This document shows positions 59,166 to 64,000 of a DNA stretch of 64,000 nt, piece by piece. Both the position numbers and the translations under genes were made by a program. The notes under the pieces are model-generated. The model saw only the letters and a program-made list of their open reading frames with translations. It was not told the DNA's origin and ran no database searches. Within the stretch, counting starts at the first letter, position 1, and each line of letters begins with the position of its first letter. The DNA lies in NCBI RefSeq assembly GCF_032163395.1, contig NZ_CP119968.1:4180001-4244000 (forward strand). Direction: 5' to 3'. Origin of the DNA: Gloeocapsopsis dulcis. GTDB lineage: Bacteria > Cyanobacteriota > Cyanobacteriia > Cyanobacteriales > Chroococcidiopsidaceae.

Positions 59166-60195
59166 AGGTAATCAACGAATTGCAATTCTTCTGCATGAAG
59201 GAATTCGGGGTAATGGTAATGGTAAAACCGGATTAGCACTATTACGCTACAGCGAAGCCCCAGTTGTTGCAGTGATTGACAAAGATTGTGCAGGTGAATC
59301 ATTATTTGAATTAACGGGGATCTCAATTGATGTTCCTATTGTTGCCTCGGTAGCTGATGCATTAACTTATACACCCGATGTTCTGACGATTGGAATTGCA
59401 CCTTCAGGAGGCGTGTTACCGCAAGCATGGTTGCAGGAAATTCAATGTGCAGTAGCCGCAGGATTATCAGTAGTCAATGGACTGCACACACCACTGGCAA
59501 CAATACCATTGCGATCGCACCTACGCGCAGGACAATGGATCTGGGATGTACGCCAAGAACCATCCGACTTAGCAATCGCAAGTGGTAAAGCGCGATCGCT
59601 ATCGTGTCGTCGCGTCTTAACTGTGGGTACAGATATGGCTGTCGGTAAAATGTCTGCAAGTCTAGAACTTAATGCCGCAGCGAAAAAACGGGGATTGCGT
59701 TCTAAATTCCTCGCAACAGGACAAGCAGGGATTATGATCTCTGGTGATGGTATTCCCTTAGATGCGGTGCGTGTAGATTTCGCTGCAGGGGCTGTCGAAC
59801 AACTTGTGATGCGCTACGGTGCAGACTACGATATTTTATTCATTGAAGGACAAGGTTCAATCTTACATCCTGGTTCGACTGCAACTTTACCTCTGATTCG
59901 CGGAACGCAACCAACGCATTTAATTTTAGTCCATCGTGCCGGACAAACTCATATTCGCAACCATCCACACGTCCCAATTCCACCTTTAACGGAAGTTGTG
60001 AAACTCTACGAAAGCATTGCAACAGCTGGAGGTGCGTTTGCACCTGTTAAAGTTGTCGGAATCGCCCTCAATACTGCGCATTTAGATGAATTAGCTGCAA
60101 AACAGGCGATCACGCAAGTTCAAGCCGAAACAAATCTATCCTGTACAGATGCTGTCCGCTTTGATATAGAGTCTCTATTGAACACAGTTTACTAG
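59155..60195 (+). CDS. dgcN: DUF1611 protein (DgcN-like N-acetyltransferase)
   Basis: 346 residues; the start is GTG 59155, overlapping the end of the epimerase gene. It has an N-terminal Rossmann-like part (IAILLHEGIRGNGNGKTGLA, VVAVIDKDCAGESL), a P-loop-like VGTDMAVGKMSASLEL and FIEGQGSILHPGS. DUF1611 members include DgcN, which acetylates D-glutamate so that the partner racemase can convert it to the L form. Here the pair would recycle D-glutamate from peptidoglycan. The P-loop nevertheless suggests an ATP-dependent step, so the exact reaction should be tested. Confidence 0.8.
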   Translation: MRLEGNQRIAILLHEGIRGNGNGKTGLALLRYSEAPVVAVIDKDCAGESLFELTGISIDVPIVASVADALTYTPDVLTIGIAPSGGVLPQAWLQEIQCAVAAGLSVVNGLHTPLATIPLRSHLRAGQWIWDVRQEPSDLAIASGKARSLSCRRVLTVGTDMAVGKMSASLELNAAAKKRGLRSKFLATGQAGIMISGDGIPLDAVRVDFAAGAVEQLVMRYGADYDILFIEGQGSILHPGSTATLPLIRGTQPTHLILVHRAGQTHIRNHPHVPIPPLTEVVKLYESIATAGGAFAPVKVVGIALNTAHLDELAAKQAITQVQAETNLSCTDAVRFDIESLLNTVY

Positions 60196-60383
60196 AACTA
60201 ATACTTAGTAGCGGAAGCTGCGAGAAATCTTGTATTAATCTTATGTTGCTTTCACTACAAATACTTAACTTCATCTACATCTACAAACAGCAAAACTCTT
60301 TGCCTGTTAGCTTTGAGGAAAATCACTACAGAGTAATGCTATATTTTTTGTATAAATAACTACACAAAAATTTGTTCTTGCAC

Positions 60384-60551
60384 TTAGAAGACAGCTTGAT
60401 ATTCCTTTTTCTTCATATTCTTGAGAATTTCAATGACCAATTGCCGTTGTTTTGGCGTCAATTTCTTCAAACTGTCTCCCCACAGTTGTTCAATAGCTTT
60501 TTGGTGAGCATCATCATTGTTGTTCGCGGAACTGTCTTTTGAGTCATTCAT
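60384..60551 (-). CDS. Small charged hypothetical protein
   Basis: About 55 residues from ATG 60551, with AAGAAGAGA nearby. The N-terminus is rich in Asn, Asp and Ser (MNDSKDSSANNNDD), and the C-terminal half is a basic helix (SLKKLTPKQRQLVIEILKNM, then KKKEYQAVF). It has no Cys or membrane segment. It could be a small regulator or a phycobilisome-degradation-type adaptor, but the function is unknown. Confidence 0.45.
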   Translation of the reverse strand: MNDSKDSSANNNDDAHQKAIEQLWGDSLKKLTPKQRQLVIEILKNMKKKEYQAVF

Positions 60552-60740
60552 TTCAATCTCTTCTTGTCTTGAAGATGAACTGCATAGATCGTGTTGATTT
60601 AGGTATGCCAAACCCCAACACCTGACTTAATTAGAAAAATCTCTACTTTATAATTAAGAATAAACAAAGTAGTAAGAGTTTATCTGTACGGTTCCGAACA
60701 TAACAAGATAAAAAACCTCGCATGCAATAGTTTGAGCAAG

Positions 60741-61457
60741 CTAGTCGTCTCTAGCGCCAAGTAATCGCTGAAAATCTTTTCTAATTACCTGATAACACTC
60801 ACATGCCGTTAGTTCCAGTATTTCTCGGTTTATAATGTTGATTTTGCCACGACTGTAGCGAATCATTCCAGCTCTACTCAGCCTACTTGCAGCTACTGTC
60901 ACGCCACTACGGCGCGTACCTAGCATTTGAGCAATAAATTCTTGGGTTAAGGGTAATTCTTCTGATGCGGTGCGATCGCTTACTGTGAGTAACCAGCGCG
61001 AAAGTCTCTCCTCTAAGGTGTGCAAACGATTGCAAGCAGCAGATTGTCCAACTTGGGTATAGAGTGCTTGTGTATAACGCAGCATAAGTTTTTGTAAAGC
61101 ACCACCTCGGTAAAACTCCTCTTTCAACACCTCAGCTTTCATTTTTAAGACATTACCTGGAATCTGTACCACCGTTTGGTGAACTGCTGTATCATCTCCC
61201 CAGCATACAGGCATACCTACTATACCTTCTTTGCCAATTATTCCTATTTCAATAGTTGAACCATCCTGCATGATGGAAATAGCGGAAATCATTGCTGTTG
61301 TAGGAAAGTAAACATCAAAGATTACTTCTCCAGCATTATGCAGTACCCTTTGAAAGGGTAGTGAAACATTTTCTAGATGGGGAGCAAGACGCTGATAATC
61401 TTCAGCAGGTAAAGCCGCAAGCAACCTGTTGCCATGCCGATTTAAATTTTCGCACAT
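60741..61457 (-). CDS. Crp/Fnr family transcriptional regulator
   Basis: 238 residues. The cyclic-nucleotide-binding-like domain (about 10-130; GEVIFDVYFPTTAMISAIS, EIGIIGKEGIVGMPVC) lacks the clear R-S-A-T phosphate loop, so cAMP binding is doubtful. The HTH is PLTQEFIAQMLGTRRSGVTV and SRLSRAGMIRYSRGKI. It is a typical Crp-family helix-turn-helix with a non-canonical effector domain. Target genes and effector are unknown; the nearest genes are the small protein at 60384 and the M48 gene. Confidence 0.88.
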   Translation of the reverse strand: MCENLNRHGNRLLAALPAEDYQRLAPHLENVSLPFQRVLHNAGEVIFDVYFPTTAMISAISIMQDGSTIEIGIIGKEGIVGMPVCWGDDTAVHQTVVQIPGNVLKMKAEVLKEEFYRGGALQKLMLRYTQALYTQVGQSAACNRLHTLEERLSRWLLTVSDRTASEELPLTQEFIAQMLGTRRSGVTVAASRLSRAGMIRYSRGKINIINREILELTACECYQVIRKDFQRLLGARDD

Positions 61458-62037
61458 TTATGACAGCAATTTTCTCAAGGTAAAGTAAATTTGTATACCT
61501 AACATTAGTGCAGACCGCAACCCAAAGAGTTAGTATTTGATTTTTGCTTTAAAGAATAAACTCAACAAAGCCAAAAATAATTTCACAAGTTCTTACCATG
61601 AAAGCAGAAACTAAATTAAATTATTAAAACTTAATTATTTCTTTATTTTTATAATTAGAAAAACTTTTCAATATTATAAGTTTTAAAAATATGCTACTTC
61701 TAGTCAGGCTAAGCAAAGCAATAAATTATCCAATTAAATTAGATTACTGATAATTACCTGTGTTTTAGGAAATTATTAAGTAGATAAAAAGCAAAACTTA
61801 GCTAATTAATCTAGTTTTTTTTGTTACTAAATGTATGAATTAGCTGCTGTATTTTTTTATGTAACTAGCTTTTTATATAATCTGCACTGAGTATATATTG
61901 GTTACTAAGAAAAGTCATGTATCAATTTCAAAACTCGACAAGAGCAAAAAATATTTTTTTCGGTTTGTCTTGTATCTTAACTAAAGAAAATTGCCTACAC
62001 TGAGAATAAATTCAACCAGCAATTGAGCCTTCCGCTT
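61458..62037. other. AT-rich intergenic region
   Basis: About 580 bp, very AT-rich, between the Crp gene and the M48 gene. I see no coding frame, tRNA or strong hairpin. It presumably contains the divergent promoters. Confidence 0.55.
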
Positions 62038-63642
62038 ATGAAACCCACCTGGAACTCACTGTTGCTTAGCCTGAACCTAGTCATACTTTCTGCTGGAACA
62101 TCAACTGTCTTAGCTGAACCTGTTATTAAAGAACCTGTAAAAGACTCTACTCCCAGTGTGATTGTTGTCCCTGTAGAAGAACAGAGGCAACCCGCAGCTA
62201 ATACAACAACCGAGAGCAAGCAACCAGCATCTACACAAGAAATTATTGATAAACTTAATGCCACTTCAACCCTGAGACCAGAAGAAATTGCGCGTCAGCA
62301 AAAATTTATTGAAGCCGATCGCTTGTACTTAGGAGGACAATTCGCAGCAGCCGAAAAAATCTATCGGGAAGTCAAAGCATCATTTCCCACAGCATCAACT
62401 GATATTGTACAACGTCCACCAGCAATTGTTGATCCCGCTCAACTTCCACCAGCAGGTAAAGTTTATTGGCGCGAAGCAGAAGCAGCTTTCCAACACAAAG
62501 TTGCTTCCAGAATGATGGTACCACTGCGGTTGTTAGTAGAGCAATATCCAGAATTTATTCCTGGTCATCTGAGACTCGCCCAAGCACTACAAAAATTTGA
62601 CCACAACAAAGAAGCGATCGCCGTTTTAGAACGCGCCGTTACACTTTATCCCGAACAACCCGATTTAGTCAAAGCTAAAGTAGCAGCACTTGCTGAATCA
62701 AAACAATGGATGGAAGCATCCCTGGCAGCGCGTCAGTTTGCCTTACTAAGAAGTCCAAACGCAGAACACGCGAACGAGTTTACTCAACTTGCAGATACGC
62801 ATCTCGAACGATATCAAAAGCACTTGCGGGCGGAGCTGAGAGGAAATATGATTACCAATGTCCTTACTGGGGCATTAGGCTATGCACTCACAGGTAATCT
62901 TTTAGGTCCTTTTTCGGCAGTGCAAACTACTACAATGCTACTCCGTGGCGAATCAGCTGTTGGTGAATCTGTTGCCAACCAAGCGCGGGAACAGCTAGAA
63001 ATTGTCACTGATAAAACAGTTGGAGATTATGTTAACGAAATCGGACAAAGACTCGCACAAGTTGCTGGCAGAAACGATTTTAAATACGAATTTTATATAG
63101 TTTTAGATAAAGACTTAAACGCTTTTGCGCTACCAGGCGGTAAGGTATTTGTGAATGCTGGAGCAATTACAAGGACTAACTCTGAAGCAGAATTAGCTGG
63201 GTTACTAGCGCATGAATTAGCCCATGCAGTTTTATCACACGGTTTTCAGTTAGTTGCCGGAGGAAACCTTGTTGCTAATGTGACGCAATTTTTCCCTTAT
63301 GGTGGTACTGTCGCGAATCTTGTTGCACTCAACTACAGCCGCGAAATGGAACAGGAAGCCGACATTTTAGGTACGCGACTTCTCGCTTCGACTGGCTATG
63401 CTGCCGATGGCTTACGCAACTTGATGGTGACACTGAAACAAGAAGAAACACGCACAGCTTTTAGTTGGTTATCTTCGCACCCACCCACAAGCGATCGCAT
63501 TCGCTATCTTGAGTCAATCATCCAACGCCATGGTTACAACCGCTATGCTTACGAAGGAGTTGCAAGACACACCCAGATCAAACAAAGGGTAGAAAAATTG
63601 CTACAACAGAAACAATCCGAACGGAAAAAGCATCAACGATAA
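62038..63642 (+). CDS. M48 family metallopeptidase with N-terminal TPR region (BepA-like)
   Basis: About 534 residues from ATG 62038. A signal peptide (LLLSLNLVILSAGTSTVLAE) leads to a TPR-like helical region (about 85-250; EKIYREVKASFPTASTDIV, RLAQALQKFDHNKEAIAVLE). The C-terminal M48 domain (about 310-490) has the zinc motif HELAHAVLSHG with the third ligand in MEQEADILG. The order of domains (peptidase last) is reversed relative to E. coli BepA. It should act in the periplasm on misassembled outer-membrane proteins; the upstream Crp gene might control it. Confidence 0.92.
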   Translation: MKPTWNSLLLSLNLVILSAGTSTVLAEPVIKEPVKDSTPSVIVVPVEEQRQPAANTTTESKQPASTQEIIDKLNATSTLRPEEIARQQKFIEADRLYLGGQFAAAEKIYREVKASFPTASTDIVQRPPAIVDPAQLPPAGKVYWREAEAAFQHKVASRMMVPLRLLVEQYPEFIPGHLRLAQALQKFDHNKEAIAVLERAVTLYPEQPDLVKAKVAALAESKQWMEASLAARQFALLRSPNAEHANEFTQLADTHLERYQKHLRAELRGNMITNVLTGALGYALTGNLLGPFSAVQTTTMLLRGESAVGESVANQAREQLEIVTDKTVGDYVNEIGQRLAQVAGRNDFKYEFYIVLDKDLNAFALPGGKVFVNAGAITRTNSEAELAGLLAHELAHAVLSHGFQLVAGGNLVANVTQFFPYGGTVANLVALNYSREMEQEADILGTRLLASTGYAADGLRNLMVTLKQEETRTAFSWLSSHPPTSDRIRYLESIIQRHGYNRYAYEGVARHTQIKQRVEKLLQQKQSERKKHQR

Positions 63643-63669
63643 GTAAATAGAGATCGCAAGAGACGGAAA

Positions 63670-63793
63670 GTTATGAGTGTTGAGCTTAAGAGAGTTATGA
63701 GTTCTCAGTGTTGAGTTTTGAGTTAAGAAACTCTTCAATTCAAAACTCAAAATTCAAAATTCAAAACTTAAAACTAACCACTAGCCACTCACT
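63670..63793. repeat. TTTGAGTT-type repeats with the inverted copy of the 55.87-kb block
   Basis: GTTATGAGTGTTGAGC-type units, followed by inverted AACTCAAAATTCAAAATTC units, and 63770-63792, the exact reverse complement of 55872-55894. Confidence 0.65.
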
Positions 63794-63832
63794 ATTCATC
63801 CCTAATCCTTCTTTTACATCGAGGAGTCGCTT

Positions 63833-64000
63833 ATGTCACCACAATTGCAATTTGCTTGGCGAGGTATTGGTTTGACCGTTGGGATAGCCACACTGTTACT
63901 TGGTAATAGCGTTACAGCTGCACCGCGCTATAACTGGATTGCGCAGGTTAATCCTACAATACCACCCGTTGTTGTCGATACAGAGCCATTGCCACCAGTC
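63833..64000 (+). CDS. Exported protein, N-terminal part (cut by window edge)
   Basis: 56 codons from ATG 63833, with a GAGGAG box 6 nt upstream. The N-terminus has a signal peptide (LTVGIATLLLGNSVTAAPRY) and continues with Pro-rich sequence (NPTIPPVVVDTEPLPPV). The rest lies outside the window, so no family can be given. Confidence 0.55.
   Translation, partial: MSPQLQFAWRGIGLTVGIATLLLGNSVTAAPRYNWIAQVNPTIPPVVVDTEPLPPV

Overview
This is a cyanobacterial chromosome segment. The evidence is many copies of the HIP1 octamer GCGATCGC, a PSII-assembly (PAP-type) operon with V4R, phycobilin-lyase-like and ferredoxin genes, a Cph1-type phytochrome, a cyanobacteriochrome-type GAF kinase, an ethylene-receptor-like kinase, and AT-rich intergenic repeats of the kind common in cyanobacteria. 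I cannot name the genus from sequence alone. No rRNA, tRNA, transposase, integrase or CRISPR array was recognised.

Layout. 0-3.6 kb: M16 peptidase (cut by the window edge), TetR regulator, M24 aminopeptidase, higBA toxin-antitoxin. 3.6-6.7 kb (minus): type III glutamine synthetase-like gene, C26 gamma-glutamyl hydrolase and TPR-pentapeptide protein. 6.7-14.8 kb (minus): PAP operon ending in a SpkG-like kinase. 15.7-18.8 kb: DXCF-type cyanobacteriochrome kinase plus a response regulator-kinase, divergent from the PAP operon. 19.6-25.4 kb: an accessory block with a triple hairpin, frameshifted small genes and five attC-like sites flanking cassette-like genes (PIN toxin/antitoxin, methyltransferase, S51 peptidase, two SDRs). 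25.4-37.9 kb: GNATs, DUF3445 haem N-demethylase, ethylene-receptor-like kinase, MATE, GntR-HAD pair, the TcmP/Gp37 pair, a broken Uma2, AraC, VOC, Cdd1-like and DUF29 genes. 38-46.2 kb: MOSC, a small membrane protein, ammonium transporter, a split glutamate-synthase-like trio (MgsABC/GlxBCD type), a HutC-family GntR regulator and a divergent FAD amine/amino-acid oxidase. 46.4-52.8 kb: SLH protein, P450, and a Cph1/Rcp1/hybrid kinase operon. 53.2-55.9 kb: bd-type oxidase with a frameshifted subunit I. 56-60.2 kb: cytosine deaminase, nucleoside hydrolase, NUDIX, and a DgcA/DgcN-like pair. 60.3-64 kb: small protein, Crp regulator, M48 protease, start of a secreted protein.

How the genes may work together. 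The most interesting signal is a palindrome, CTTGTTATAACAAG. It is perfect between the GntR regulator and the glutamate-synthase-like operon, and perfect between the regulator and the FAD oxidase. Degenerate copies precede the ammonium transporter and, about 35 kb away, the type III GS-like gene. Both of those promoters also carry a GTAN8TAC (NtcA-type) sequence just upstream. Together with a DUF3445 N-demethylase elsewhere in the window, this suggests an N-regulated pathway that assimilates methylated or otherwise glutamylated amines through a gamma-glutamyl/N-methylglutamate-like route. The second main signal is the attC-like array, which looks like an integron cassette cluster without an integrase in this window.

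Several genes (cydA, Uma2, PIN toxin, nucleotidyltransferase, a small membrane protein) carry single-base frameshifts. These may be real decay or assembly errors.
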